From Pontiella sulfatireligans (GTDB lineage: Bacteria > Verrucomicrobiota > Kiritimatiellia > Kiritimatiellales > Pontiellaceae), in NCBI RefSeq assembly GCF_900890705.1, contig NZ_CAAHFH010000003.1, forward strand, positions 248,001 to 312,000: DNA of 64,000 nt, written 5' to 3'. Position 1 is the stretch's first letter. Every line of letters starts with the position of its first letter. Below are positions 16,976-25,517 of the stretch, piece after piece. The notes below the pieces were generated by a model that saw nothing but the letters and a program-made list of their open reading frames with translations, was not told the origin of the DNA and did no database searches. Both the position numbers and the translations under genes were made by a program.

Positions 16976-18457
16976 TTAACCAACGAGTGCGAGCAGCACA
17001 CCAGCGGCAACGGCAGAGCCGATTACGCCAGCAACGTTCGGACCCATGGCGTGCATGAGAAGGAAGTTCTGCGGGTTGGCTTCGAGGCCAACCTTGTTGG
17101 ATACGCGGGCCGCCATCGGAACGGCGGATACACCGGCGGAACCGATCAGCGGGTTGATCTGCTCCTTGCTGCACTTGTTCATCAGTTTGGCCAGCAACAA
17201 GCCGGAAGCCGTACCGATCACAAATGCACCTAGACCCAGAGCAAGGACGCCGAGCGTCTGAACGTTCAGGAACTTTTCGGCGGCCAGTTTGGAACCGACG
17301 GCCAAACCGAGCATGATGGTGACGATATTGATCAACGAGTTCTGCGCGGTTTCTGACAGGCGATCCACTACGGCGGATTCTTTCATCAGGTTGCCGAGCA
17401 TCAGCATGCCGATCAGCGGAGTCGCGGAAGGCAGCAGCAACAGGCAGAGCACCAACACCAACAACGGAAAGACAATCTTCTCGGTTTTAGAAACGTGGCG
17501 CAGCTGTTTCATTACAATAGAGCGTTCTTCTTTGGTGGTCAGTGCGCGCATGATCGGCGGCTGAATGATCGGAACCAATGCCATATAGGAGTAGGCCGCA
17601 ACCGCGATTGCCCCGAGCAGATTTGGCGACAGCCTCGAAGCAAGGAAGATGGCGGTCGGACCGTCGGCACCTCCAATGATGCCGATTGCGGCCGCATCCT
17701 GCATAGTAAACATATCAAACATGCCCCCCAAGGCCATCGCGCCCAACAGGGCGATAAAGATACCGAACTGCGCGGCAGCGCCGAGCAGAGCGGTCTTGGG
17801 ATTGGCCAGCAACGGACCGAAGTCGGTCATTGCGCCTACACCCATGAAGATGAGCAGCGGGAATACGCCCGACTCAACACCCACGGTGTAGAAATAGTAC
17901 AGAAATCCGGCCGGCTGCCCGGGCATCGGACCCGCCGAGATTCCAGCCATTGGAATGTTCGTCAGGATCGCGCCGAAACCGATCGGCAACAGCAGCAAGG
18001 GCTCGAAGCCCTTGGCAATGGCCAAATAGATCAGCAGCAGACCAATCAGAATCATCATAAACTGACCGAGGCCAGGAGGAAGCGACAGCGGCGGTTCATA
18101 GCCGGCGGCCTCAGCAGCTTCTACTTGCTGGGTCAGCTGATCCAGCAACGACTGCTCAACACCGTGCGCCTTGTGGATCTGATTCATCGCGCCGTGGAAA
18201 TGACCTGCGGAAGTTTCCGCTTCTACGGTTTTGACGAGTGCCACTTGATAGGAGGCTGCTTTTTCTTCCTTTGTCGGCGGATTAAAGAAGCGGTAGATGC
18301 CGGTTTCCCGGCCCAGCTTCTGAAAGCCCTCGGCAATTGAAACACTTTTTTTGGTCTTCACGCCTTCCGCCGGGCAGCAGGCTTCTTCAGCCTGCACCTG
18401 GACGGCTCCGCCAAAAACGGCGGCAGCGAGAAGCCCCATGGTTATGAATTTCTTCAT
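16976..18457 (-). CDS. oadB: Na+-translocating decarboxylase, beta subunit (OadB/GcdB family)
   Basis: The membrane subunit that decarboxylates carboxybiotin and pumps Na+ outwards. The hydrophobic core from about residue 130 contains the family segments GFEPLLLLPIGFGAILTN, PLLIFMGVGAMTDFGPLL and IIGGADGPTAIF, with the conserved Asp of the ion site in GADGPT. The protein is 493 residues, longer than most OadB (about 380-430). Residues 1-23 look like a signal peptide ending VQAEE, and about 60-125 is an extra soluble, charged stretch before the first canonical helix. It is last in the order gamma, alpha, beta, with a terminator after it. Confidence 0.9.
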   Translation of the reverse strand: MKKFITMGLLAAAVFGGAVQVQAEEACCPAEGVKTKKSVSIAEGFQKLGRETGIYRFFNPPTKEEKAASYQVALVKTVEAETSAGHFHGAMNQIHKAHGVEQSLLDQLTQQVEAAEAAGYEPPLSLPPGLGQFMMILIGLLLIYLAIAKGFEPLLLLPIGFGAILTNIPMAGISAGPMPGQPAGFLYYFYTVGVESGVFPLLIFMGVGAMTDFGPLLANPKTALLGAAAQFGIFIALLGAMALGGMFDMFTMQDAAAIGIIGGADGPTAIFLASRLSPNLLGAIAVAAYSYMALVPIIQPPIMRALTTKEERSIVMKQLRHVSKTEKIVFPLLVLVLCLLLLPSATPLIGMLMLGNLMKESAVVDRLSETAQNSLINIVTIMLGLAVGSKLAAEKFLNVQTLGVLALGLGAFVIGTASGLLLAKLMNKCSKEQINPLIGSAGVSAVPMAARVSNKVGLEANPQNFLLMHAMGPNVAGVIGSAVAAGVLLALVG

Positions 18458-18487
18458 TGTTTGAAATCTCCGTTCGCTGTTGCGCTC

Positions 18488-20302
18488 TTAGTTGATGGAA
18501 GCCATGGCTTCGCCGGCGGTAACCTGCGCACCGGACTCGACTGCTATCGCTGTAATCGTACCTGCCGACGCAGCCTTCACTTCAACTTCCATCTTCATGG
18601 CTTCAACCACGAAAATCACATCGCCTTCGTTCACGAGGTCGCCCACATTCACAACAACCTTAATCACCTTGGCGTTCATCGGAGCTTTCACTTCGACGGA
18701 ATCCGCAGAAGCATGAGCAACCGTTGCCGTGCCAGACGTTTCGATACCGTCTTCAACGCCGATGTCGTAGGCCTTGCCGTTGACGGTGGCTTTGTCGCCC
18801 TTGACGTCGACCGCAAACTTCTTGCCGTTGACGCTGACGGTGTAGCCGCCGTCGCCGCCTGCAGTAGTTGCAGAAGCCTGAGCAGCCGGAGTGAGTGCAC
18901 CTTTACGAACGCCGTTGACTTCCATCTTACCGAGCAGGAAGTCGATGCCCTTCTGCATGCAGGCACCCGCGATGAAAATATTTTCATCGGTTTCTTCAAG
19001 GCTGTTTTCCTTGAGCAGGGCTTTGGCCGGCTCAACACCCTTCTTGGGATCCGCGTCGTTCAGGTCAACCGGGTTGGCGGTAGTCGGTTCGAGCTCGAGC
19101 TTTTCAGAAGCAATCTTAACGATTTCGGGATCGGGGGCGACCGGAGTCTTGCCGAAGTAGCCGAGAACCATCTTGCCGTAGCCTTCGGCAATCTTTTCCC
19201 ACGGGCCAAAGATAACGTTGTTGAACGCCTGCTGGAAGTAGAACTGGGAAACCGGAGTAACGGAAGTTCCGAATCCGCCCCGGCGAACCACTTCGCCCAT
19301 GGCGTGGATGCAGTCTTCGTACTTATCCATCATGTTGTTGTCGCGCATCATCTGCGTATTGGCCGTCAGCGCGCCGCCGGGCATCGGGGACCACGGAATC
19401 ATCGGCTCAACCGATTTGGCTTCCGGCGGAAGCATGTAGTCAGCCATGCAGTCTTTGAAGACGGACTCGGCGTGCATCATTTTGTCGATGTCGATGTCAA
19501 GGTCGTAGTCTTCGCCGCGAAGCGCGTGCCACAGAGTGGCCACGTCCGGCTGGCAGGTGCCGCCGGAAGCCGGAGCCATCGAACAGTCAACCTGGTCGGC
19601 GCCGGCTTTGATCGCTGCGATGTAACCGACGGTGCCTACGCCGGCGGTTTCGTGGGAGTGGAAAACAATCTTGCAATCGGCCGGCAGGATCTTGCGGGCC
19701 ATCTTGATGGTTTCGTACACCTTCTTCGGGGTGGACGTTCCGGAAGCATCCTTGAAGCAGACGCTGGTGAAGGGGATCTTCGCATCGATGATGCCCTGCA
19801 GGGTCTTCTGGTAGAACTCAACCGTATGTGCGCCTTCGCATCCGGGAGGCAGCTCCATCATCGTTACACAGACTTCATGGTTCAGGCCGTGATCCGTAAT
19901 GGACCTGCCGGAGTCGATGAGGTTGTTGACATCGTTGAGTGCATCGAAGTTACGGATGGTGGTAATGCCGTGCTTCTTGAACATTTTCGCGTGCAGGTCG
20001 ATCATATCGCGCGACTGCGAATCGAGGCCCACCACGTTGATGCCGCGGGCAAGCGTCTGCAGGTCGGCGTCGGGGCCGGCCGTTGCGCGAAACTTGTCCA
20101 TCATGTCGAATGCGGACTCGTTGCAATAGAAAAAGGGAGCCTGGAAGCGAGCGCCGCCGCCGGCTTCGAAGTGCGTTTGTCCTGCTTCAACGCAGGCCTT
20201 AACGGCCGGCAGAAAATCTTCGGTTAATACGCGAGCGCCGTAAACGGATTGGAAGCCGTCACGGAACGCGGTGTTCATGATATGGATTGTTTTTTTAGCC
20301 AC
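18488..20302 (-). CDS. oadA: Biotin-dependent decarboxylase alpha subunit (oxaloacetate decarboxylase type)
   Basis: The carboxyltransferase subunit with its own biotin carrier, 604 residues. The N-terminal TIM-barrel carboxyltransferase begins NTAFRDGFQS (usual form LRDGxQS). It has the carbamylated-lysine strand SVCFKDASG and the metal histidines in FHSHETAG. A linker leads to a biotinyl domain whose lysine lies in VEAMKMEVE (about residue 575). Substrate could be oxaloacetate or a related acid; some motif residues differ from textbook OadA, so the assignment is at family level. birA, which attaches biotin, is divergently encoded 400 bases away. Confidence 0.88.
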   Translation of the reverse strand: MAKKTIHIMNTAFRDGFQSVYGARVLTEDFLPAVKACVEAGQTHFEAGGGARFQAPFFYCNESAFDMMDKFRATAGPDADLQTLARGINVVGLDSQSRDMIDLHAKMFKKHGITTIRNFDALNDVNNLIDSGRSITDHGLNHEVCVTMMELPPGCEGAHTVEFYQKTLQGIIDAKIPFTSVCFKDASGTSTPKKVYETIKMARKILPADCKIVFHSHETAGVGTVGYIAAIKAGADQVDCSMAPASGGTCQPDVATLWHALRGEDYDLDIDIDKMMHAESVFKDCMADYMLPPEAKSVEPMIPWSPMPGGALTANTQMMRDNNMMDKYEDCIHAMGEVVRRGGFGTSVTPVSQFYFQQAFNNVIFGPWEKIAEGYGKMVLGYFGKTPVAPDPEIVKIASEKLELEPTTANPVDLNDADPKKGVEPAKALLKENSLEETDENIFIAGACMQKGIDFLLGKMEVNGVRKGALTPAAQASATTAGGDGGYTVSVNGKKFAVDVKGDKATVNGKAYDIGVEDGIETSGTATVAHASADSVEVKAPMNAKVIKVVVNVGDLVNEGDVIFVVEAMKMEVEVKAASAGTITAIAVESGAQVTAGEAMASIN

Positions 20303-20336
20303 GATATTTCTCCTGGTTTAATTACATAAAATTGAT

Positions 20337-20564
20337 TTAGCCGCGCTTTGCACGGATAGCAGCAAGAGCCACTGCAATTTCTGCGGACGGATCCACAGCC
20401 GGAGCCTTTTTGACTGCCGCTGGCTGCTCTTCGGGGAAGAGGTGCGCGAATTTACTGAAGAATGCCGCCGAACCTTTCATGGTCCAGATCATCAGTACGA
20501 GGAAGGAAAATACGGTAGCCATACCGATCACCATCAGAACAACGCCTTGCATCAGAAGTTCCAT
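20337..20564 (-). CDS. oadG: Sodium pump decarboxylase gamma subunit
   Basis: A 75-residue protein with one N-terminal membrane helix (VVLMVIGMATVFSFLVLMIW, about residues 7-26) and a short charged, proline/alanine-containing tail. This is the OadG pattern (MVIGMGTVFxFLxLL). It anchors the alpha subunit to the beta subunit and helps assembly. It is first in the operon, 34 bases before oadA, with ribosome site GGAGAT before ATG 20564. The divergent promoter region 20565-20698 lies between it and birA. Confidence 0.88.
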   Translation of the reverse strand: MELLMQGVVLMVIGMATVFSFLVLMIWTMKGSAAFFSKFAHLFPEEQPAAVKKAPAVDPSAEIAVALAAIRAKRG

Positions 20565-20698
20565 CTTTTCTATCTCCTTTGTTTTGATAAAATGAGCGCC
20601 TTGTATAAGGAATTTATGTTTCCATAGCTAGTGAAAAACTGGGTTTTTATTAATGATTTCGGTAATGAAACCCAATCTAAATAAAGGGGTAATGACAA

Positions 20699-21433
20699 AT
20701 GCAATTCAAGGTCGACTGGCATGATCGTTTGGGATCCACCAACACCTATATGAAGCAACGCTTTATCCGTGAATCGGACATTCCAAGCGGAAGCATTGTT
20801 GCCACGCGCGAACAAACCGCAGGGCGGGGCCGGCAGGAGCGCAAATGGCTCTCTGCTCCCGACACCAACTTGTGCTTTTCCCTCTTTATCGCTACGCCGG
20901 CCGAGCTGATGGCCGTGCCCTCCCTAACCATGGCCATTGCAATGGCCGTTTCCGAGATGCTCAACCGCCTCCGCATTCCTGCCGCGCCCAAGTGGCCGAA
21001 CGACGTGCTGGTGGACGGCAAAAAAATCTGCGGCATCCTCTCCGAGCGCGTTGAAAGCGGAGACTCTTCGGCCACAGGAATCATTGTCGGCATCGGCCTC
21101 AACGTGAACATGTCGTCCGTTGAAGCGGAAGCCATCGACCGCCCCGCCACATCGATGCTGATAGTAAGCAGCCAGGCGCACGATCTTTGCCGAACTCTGG
21201 AAAGTCTTTTTCAACCTCTGGAGCATTGGATTGAAGAATGGAAACAAGGGGGGTTCCCACGCCTGCGGGAAAGCTGGACCCAACAGGCCGGCCCGATAGG
21301 AAAACGGCTGACCGTACATGACGGCGACGTTATAAAGAGCGGCACACTCGCCGGCTTCGGCGATCACGGCGAACTGCTGCTCAATACCGAGAACGGAGTT
21401 GAAACCATTTGGTCGGGAGATGTTTCTGCATGA
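20699..21433 (+). CDS. birA: BirA, biotin-protein ligase (no DNA-binding domain)
   Basis: Activates biotin with ATP and attaches it to acceptor lysines, here most probably that of the OadA biotinyl domain encoded divergently. Motifs: STNTYMK, the biotinoyl-AMP loop GRGRQERKW (about residues 43-51), KWPNDVLVDGKKICGIL (about 97-113) and IGLNVNM. At 244 residues it lacks the N-terminal helix-turn-helix, so it is a group I ligase with no repressor function. It ends ATGA-overlapped with the following lipoprotein gene. Confidence 0.92.
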   Translation: MQFKVDWHDRLGSTNTYMKQRFIRESDIPSGSIVATREQTAGRGRQERKWLSAPDTNLCFSLFIATPAELMAVPSLTMAIAMAVSEMLNRLRIPAAPKWPNDVLVDGKKICGILSERVESGDSSATGIIVGIGLNVNMSSVEAEAIDRPATSMLIVSSQAHDLCRTLESLFQPLEHWIEEWKQGGFPRLRESWTQQAGPIGKRLTVHDGDVIKSGTLAGFGDHGELLLNTENGVETIWSGDVSA

Positions 21434-21876
21434 AAAACACAGCTCTATTCATCATATTGGCGGCGTTGCTGAGCGGATGTGCAACGGGGCGGCGGTACCG
21501 CGTGCCGGGCAACCAGAAGCCGGAAATCGTCAACATTGAAACCACCGGCTACTGCAAATGCGGCAAATGCTGCGGCTGGAAGCGCAACTGGAAATTCCAA
21601 CCGGTAGTCGCCTACGGGCCGGCCAAAGGAAAGCCCAAGGCTGTAGGCATCACCGCATCGGGCACGCACGCAGACTGGGGCACGATCGCCGCCGACACGC
21701 GCTACTACCCCTTTGGAACCATCATGGAAGTCCCCGGCTATGGCTGGGGCCGCGTCGAAGACATCGGCGGAGGCATCAAGGGCATGCACATTGACCTCTA
21801 CTTCCCCTCCCACAGCCAAGCTCTCGAATGGGGTCGCGAATGGAAAAAGGTCAAGATTTGGAAGCCGAAGAAATAG
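21430..21876 (+). CDS. 3D-domain lipoprotein (possible lytic transglycosylase-type)
   Basis: 148 residues starting MKNTALFIILAALLSGCATG, a signal peptide with lipobox LSGC, so probably a lipid-anchored envelope protein. The C-terminal half has the 3D domain with its three aspartates: AADTRYYPFGT, RVEDIGGGIKG and MHIDLYF. This is the double-psi barrel related to MltA and YocH catalytic regions. A CKCGKCCGWK cysteine cluster lies before it (about residues 41-50), unusual for the fold. The start at 21430 overlaps the birA stop by four bases. It may cut or bind peptidoglycan. Confidence 0.8.
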   Translation: MKNTALFIILAALLSGCATGRRYRVPGNQKPEIVNIETTGYCKCGKCCGWKRNWKFQPVVAYGPAKGKPKAVGITASGTHADWGTIAADTRYYPFGTIMEVPGYGWGRVEDIGGGIKGMHIDLYFPSHSQALEWGREWKKVKIWKPKK

Positions 21877-21891
21877 CCTCGGAACTGCGGT

Positions 21892-22722
21892 TTATTCCGC
21901 AGCCGTAATGCTCGAGACCGTCGGCAGGGCCTCAGCGGACGGCTCAGCATCCGGTTTCCGACGTTTGATGAACTCTTTGGCCAGATTGCGGTAGGCCGCC
22001 GCGCCAACGCAGTGCGGATCGTAATCCGTGACCGGTTTGCCGTAGCTCGGCGCCTCGCTCAAACGGACATTGCGCGGAATGAGCGTTTCAAAAACGCGGT
22101 CGCCAAAGTGCTTCACCACTTCCTGCACAACCTGTTGCGAAAGATTCGTGCTCACGTTGTACATCGTCATGAGGATGCCGCTGATGTGCAGTTTCGGATT
22201 TCCGGCATCGCGGATCTGGTTGACAATGTCCACCATCACCCCGAGGCCTTCGAGCGCAAGATATTCGCACTGAAGCGGAATAATCACTTCATCGGCAATA
22301 TTCAGCGCGTTCATAAAGAGGATGCCCAGCGAAGGCGGGCAGTCGAGAATGATATAGTCATAGACATCGCTCTCAATCACCGGAGCGATAGCCAGCTTTA
22401 AGCGCTGGAGGTAGTCGTCCATCCGCGCAATCGCAATCTCCGCACCGGCCAAATCGAGCTCGGACGGAATAATGTCGAGATTCTTGATGCCGGTCTCCTT
22501 GATGAGGGTGGAGCAATCCGTTTCCCCCAGCAGCGCCGGAAAGACGCTGGCGCCAAAACCCTTTTCCAACCCCAGACCGCTGGTGGCGTTGGCCTGAGGA
22601 TCGAGATCGATCAACAACACCTTCTTGCGCTTTTCCGCCAGACAGGCCGAAAAATTGATGGCGGTGGTGGTCTTTCCCACCCCGCCCTTCTGGTTTGCCA
22701 AAGCAACAACGGTAGTTTTCAT
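21892..22722 (-). CDS. parA: ParA/Soj-family chromosome partitioning ATPase
   Basis: A deviant Walker ATPase of 276 residues. The Walker A motif KGGVGKTTT (about residues 12-20) has the signature lysine. LLIDLDPQANATSGLG and IILDCPPSLG are the A' and B motifs. Such proteins move ParB-parS complexes on the nucleoid; no parB or parS-like site is obvious next to it, so an orphan or a split locus is possible. I chose ATG 22722 over the TTG two codons earlier. The start region 22731-22823 carries the low-complexity phrase GCCACGGATCAATACGAATG, of a type often seen as intergenic repeat debris. Confidence 0.88.
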   Translation of the reverse strand: MKTTVVALANQKGGVGKTTTAINFSACLAEKRKKVLLIDLDPQANATSGLGLEKGFGASVFPALLGETDCSTLIKETGIKNLDIIPSELDLAGAEIAIARMDDYLQRLKLAIAPVIESDVYDYIILDCPPSLGILFMNALNIADEVIIPLQCEYLALEGLGVMVDIVNQIRDAGNPKLHISGILMTMYNVSTNLSQQVVQEVVKHFGDRVFETLIPRNVRLSEAPSYGKPVTDYDPHCVGAAAYRNLAKEFIKRRKPDAEPSAEALPTVSSITAAE

Positions 22723-22823
22723 AATCAATACTCTTCCTTAGCCACGGATCAATACGAATGAACACAGAGTGTAAGCGTCGCAAACCCAAAAACCGGCAAT
22801 CAAAATTCTAAAATCGGAAATGC

Positions 22824-23537
22824 CTAAAGTAGCTCATAGGCCAGAACGCTTAAACCATAAATTGCCGCGGTTTCAGTCCGCAGGATGCGGTCGCCGAACG
22901 AAACCGGCACCGCGCCGGCCAGAACAGCGGCCTCAACCTCTTCCTCTGAAAAATCGCCCTCGGGGCCAATCAGCATCGCAACCTTCGATTTTCCTGCCTT
23001 TGGGACCTCGCGGAACGGCTTCGTGCCTTCATAAAGAGAACCAATCAAAACGAGGTCATAGCTTCCAAGGGATGAAAGAACGGCATCGAACTTTTCCAAG
23101 GGTTGGAGAACCGGCAGCCAGCGCACTTCGCACTGCTGCGCGGCATTGAGCACAATCTTGCTCCAGCGCTCCTGCTTCTTCGGGTTCGGCTTAAACTCAG
23201 TATGCTGCGAGAGCACCGGCCGAATCGTTGTTGCGCCCAGCTCAACGGCCTTCTGCAAAACCAGCTCCCAACGCTCGGGTTTGGGCACCGCTTGGATCAG
23301 ATCAATCTCAACCGACGGAGCCGGCTCTTGCCAGCGTTTGGAGATCCGCGCTTCAACTGCGGTCTTCGAGACCGACTCAATGACCGCGTCGGCCACGCCG
23401 CCCTGCCCGTCAAACAGCGTAATTTCCTGTCCCGGCTGAACGCGCAGCACCCGCGCCAGATGATGTGACTCCTCCGAAGAAAGCACCGCAACGCCCTTTT
23501 CCAGCTCCGATGCATCAACTAGTGAATTTATACGCAT
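22824..23537 (-). CDS. rsmE: RsmE, 16S rRNA m3U1498 methyltransferase
   Basis: A SPOUT-family methyltransferase of 237 residues that methylates N3 of U1498 in 16S rRNA. An N-terminal PUA-like part (HHLARVLRVQPGQEITLFDGQGG, about residues 25-47) is followed by the trefoil-knot SAM domain with VLSQHTEF, MLIGPEGDFSEEEVEAA and LGDRILR-like ends (here FGDRILRTETAA). The TTCCA-N5-TGGAA-type palindrome (one end base changed) is inside at 23094-23108. It is 65 bases after dnaJ in the same direction, with a hairpin repeat between. Confidence 0.92.
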   Translation of the reverse strand: MRINSLVDASELEKGVAVLSSEESHHLARVLRVQPGQEITLFDGQGGVADAVIESVSKTAVEARISKRWQEPAPSVEIDLIQAVPKPERWELVLQKAVELGATTIRPVLSQHTEFKPNPKKQERWSKIVLNAAQQCEVRWLPVLQPLEKFDAVLSSLGSYDLVLIGSLYEGTKPFREVPKAGKSKVAMLIGPEGDFSEEEVEAAVLAGAVPVSFGDRILRTETAAIYGLSVLAYELL

Positions 23538-23542
23538 TTAAG

Positions 23543-23596
23543 GGCAGAATAATTTAGTGGCAGAATAATTCCGGTGCACAGAAAAATCATTCTGCC
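23543..23596. repeat. GGCAGAATAATT repeat, copy 1
   Basis: The intergenic gap between rsmE and dnaJ holds GGCAGAATAATT twice in direct orientation (23543-23554 and 23559-23570) and an inverted copy AATCATTCTGCC (23585-23596), one base off perfect. A hairpin built of the same core occurs at 34297-34374. Confidence 0.85.
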
Positions 23597-23602
23597 TATT
23601 TC

Positions 23603-24775
23603 CTAATCGTCAGCTTCGAGCTTGCGTTTGCGCTCGTAGAATTTTTGCGCCCTTTTGTTCATTTTGGCGGTTTCTTCGAAATGGTTGTCGTGCAGCTTAT
23701 CGCACAGCTCCTGCATCGCCTTCTTTTCCTTGCCGGAAAGGCGGGCAGGCACTTCAATCTTCACCATCACGTTTTGGTCGCCCTTGCCGTGGCCGTGGGC
23801 CGCATCAATCACGCCCTGGCCACGCAGGCGGAAAATTTTACCGCTCTCGGTGCCGGCCGGAATCTTAATCTTGGCGCCGCCGTGCAGCGTCGGCGCCTCG
23901 ATTTCCCCGCCGAGCATCGCGATATTGAATGGAACGGGCACCTCGCAATAAATATCGAGGTCGCTGCGCTTGAAGAAATCGTGATCGCGCACGTGGAACA
24001 CAATGAACAGATCGCCGGCAGGGCCGCCGCGTGCGCCCGCTTCGCCCTTGCCGGGCAAGCGCTGGCGCGAGCCGGATTCAACCCCGGCCGGAATGCGCAG
24101 CTTGATCGTTTTACGTTCCTTAACACTGCCCGCGCCGTTGCATTCGCGACACGGACTGGAGATGATTTCGCCGGCGCCGCCACAGGTCGGACAGGTTTGG
24201 GAAAACTGGATAAAGCCACCGCCGGCTGATACCTGGCCACGGCCGCCGCAGGATGGACAAGTGCTCTTGGACGTGCCCGGCTCGGCGCCGCTGCCGGAGC
24301 AGCGCCCGCAGGTTTCGGCCACCGGAAGCGTCAACGTACGACGCGAACCCAGCACCGCTTCTTCAAAGTCGACATCAAGATCATAGCGCAGGTCGGAGCC
24401 GCGCGCAGGTCCGTTGCTCCGGCGGCGTCCGCCGCCTCCCCCGCCAAACAGGTCGTTAATGTTGAAGCCGCCGCCGAACACCTGTTCAAAGATGTCGGAC
24501 GCATCGTGGAAGCCGCCGCCGAACCCGCCGCCGAAGCCACCGCCCGGCGCAAATGCCTGATGGCCATACTGGTCATAGCGCGCTTTTTTGTCGGAGTCGC
24601 TGAGCACTTCATACGCTTCAGACGCTTCCTTGAAGCTTTCTTCGGCCGCGTTGTCGCCCGGATTGCGGTCGGGATGGTATTTCATGGCCACCTTGCGGTA
24701 GGCCTTTTTAATCTGATCGTCCGAGGCACTTCGGTCCACGCCGAGGATTTCGTAGTAGTCGCGTTTATCAGCCAT
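23603..24775 (-). CDS. dnaJ: DnaJ, type I Hsp40 co-chaperone
   Basis: Stimulates DnaK ATPase and delivers unfolded proteins. The J-domain has the HPD motif in KYHPDRNPGD (about residues 31-40). A Gly/Phe-rich stretch follows (GGGFGGGFGGGFHD), then four CxxCxGxG zinc modules (CGRCSGSG, CPSCGGRG, CPTCGGAG, CRECNGAG), then the C-terminal substrate-binding domains. 390 residues is normal. grpE precedes it by 3 bases. dnaK is not adjacent in this window. Confidence 0.96.
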   Translation of the reverse strand: MADKRDYYEILGVDRSASDDQIKKAYRKVAMKYHPDRNPGDNAAEESFKEASEAYEVLSDSDKKARYDQYGHQAFAPGGGFGGGFGGGFHDASDIFEQVFGGGFNINDLFGGGGGGRRRSNGPARGSDLRYDLDVDFEEAVLGSRRTLTLPVAETCGRCSGSGAEPGTSKSTCPSCGGRGQVSAGGGFIQFSQTCPTCGGAGEIISSPCRECNGAGSVKERKTIKLRIPAGVESGSRQRLPGKGEAGARGGPAGDLFIVFHVRDHDFFKRSDLDIYCEVPVPFNIAMLGGEIEAPTLHGGAKIKIPAGTESGKIFRLRGQGVIDAAHGHGKGDQNVMVKIEVPARLSGKEKKAMQELCDKLHDNHFEETAKMNKRAQKFYERKRKLEADD

Positions 24776-24778
24776 CGA

Positions 24779-25384
24779 TTATTCCCCGCCTTCTATGGCT
24801 TCCGCCGGGCCGGAAGAGACAACCACCTGCGCGGCGCGCAGCAGCTTCTCGCCAAACATATAGCCGCGTCGTATCTGGTTCGAGCAGATTTCGGCAGCGA
24901 AGTCATCGGACGGCATATGGGTAAGCGCCTCGTGCTTGTGGGGGTCGAATTCTTCGCCCACGGCTTCAATCGGCTTGAGGTTAAACTTGGTCAGCACGCT
25001 TTGGAACTGGTCGAACACCAGTTTAAATCCATCCAGCACCGCTGGGTCGGGGTTATGCTGCTCCGCGTTCTGGAGCCCCATTTCATAATGGTCGAGCACC
25101 GGAAGGATTTCGAGGAGCAGATCCTCGTTGGCGCGCTGATAGAGTTCAACGCGCTCGCGCTGGGTACGGTTGCGAAAATTGGCAAAGTCGGCCTGCAGGC
25201 GCACAAACTGGTCGCGCAACGACTCGTCTTCTTCCTCTTTCTCCACCGCAGGAACCTCATCCTCTTCAATGATTTCGGTATCCAGAAGCTCTTCAACCTC
25301 CGTCGCCTCTTTATCGGCCTGCTCTTCCTCAGCCAGTACGGCGTTTTCCTTCAAATCCTTGTCGTCGGTTTTCTTCTTGCCCAT
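24779..25384 (-). CDS. grpE: GrpE, nucleotide exchange factor for DnaK
   Basis: Releases ADP from DnaK. The first ~65 residues are acidic and low-complexity (VLAEEEQADKEATEVEELLD and onwards), typical of a disordered N-terminus. A long helix with FVRLQADFANFRNRTQRE follows, then the small beta domain ending QIRRGYMFGEKLLRAAQVVVS. I use ATG 25384 (201 residues), because an upstream TTG lies too close to the AGGA ribosome site. The 15-bp motif TTCCAAAGGCTGGAA (25402-25416) lies just before the gene. Confidence 0.93.
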   Translation of the reverse strand: MGKKKTDDKDLKENAVLAEEEQADKEATEVEELLDTEIIEEDEVPAVEKEEEDESLRDQFVRLQADFANFRNRTQRERVELYQRANEDLLLEILPVLDHYEMGLQNAEQHNPDPAVLDGFKLVFDQFQSVLTKFNLKPIEAVGEEFDPHKHEALTHMPSDDFAAEICSNQIRRGYMFGEKLLRAAQVVVSSGPAEAIEGGE

Positions 25385-25517
25385 AATCAAAATCCTTTTA
25401 TTTCCAAAGGCTGGAAAAATACGCGAAACCGCCCCAGTGTCAATAGGTCAATGCAAGGCAATCGGCCCCGAATAAAATACGAGCGGCCGGTTTTAAGACG
25501 TTCGCGAGAAAAGCGGC

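Noticed and set aside
18461..20227. 588-residue open frame opposite oadA
   Set aside because: Antisense shadow of a well-supported gene, with no recognisable domain and no ribosome site.
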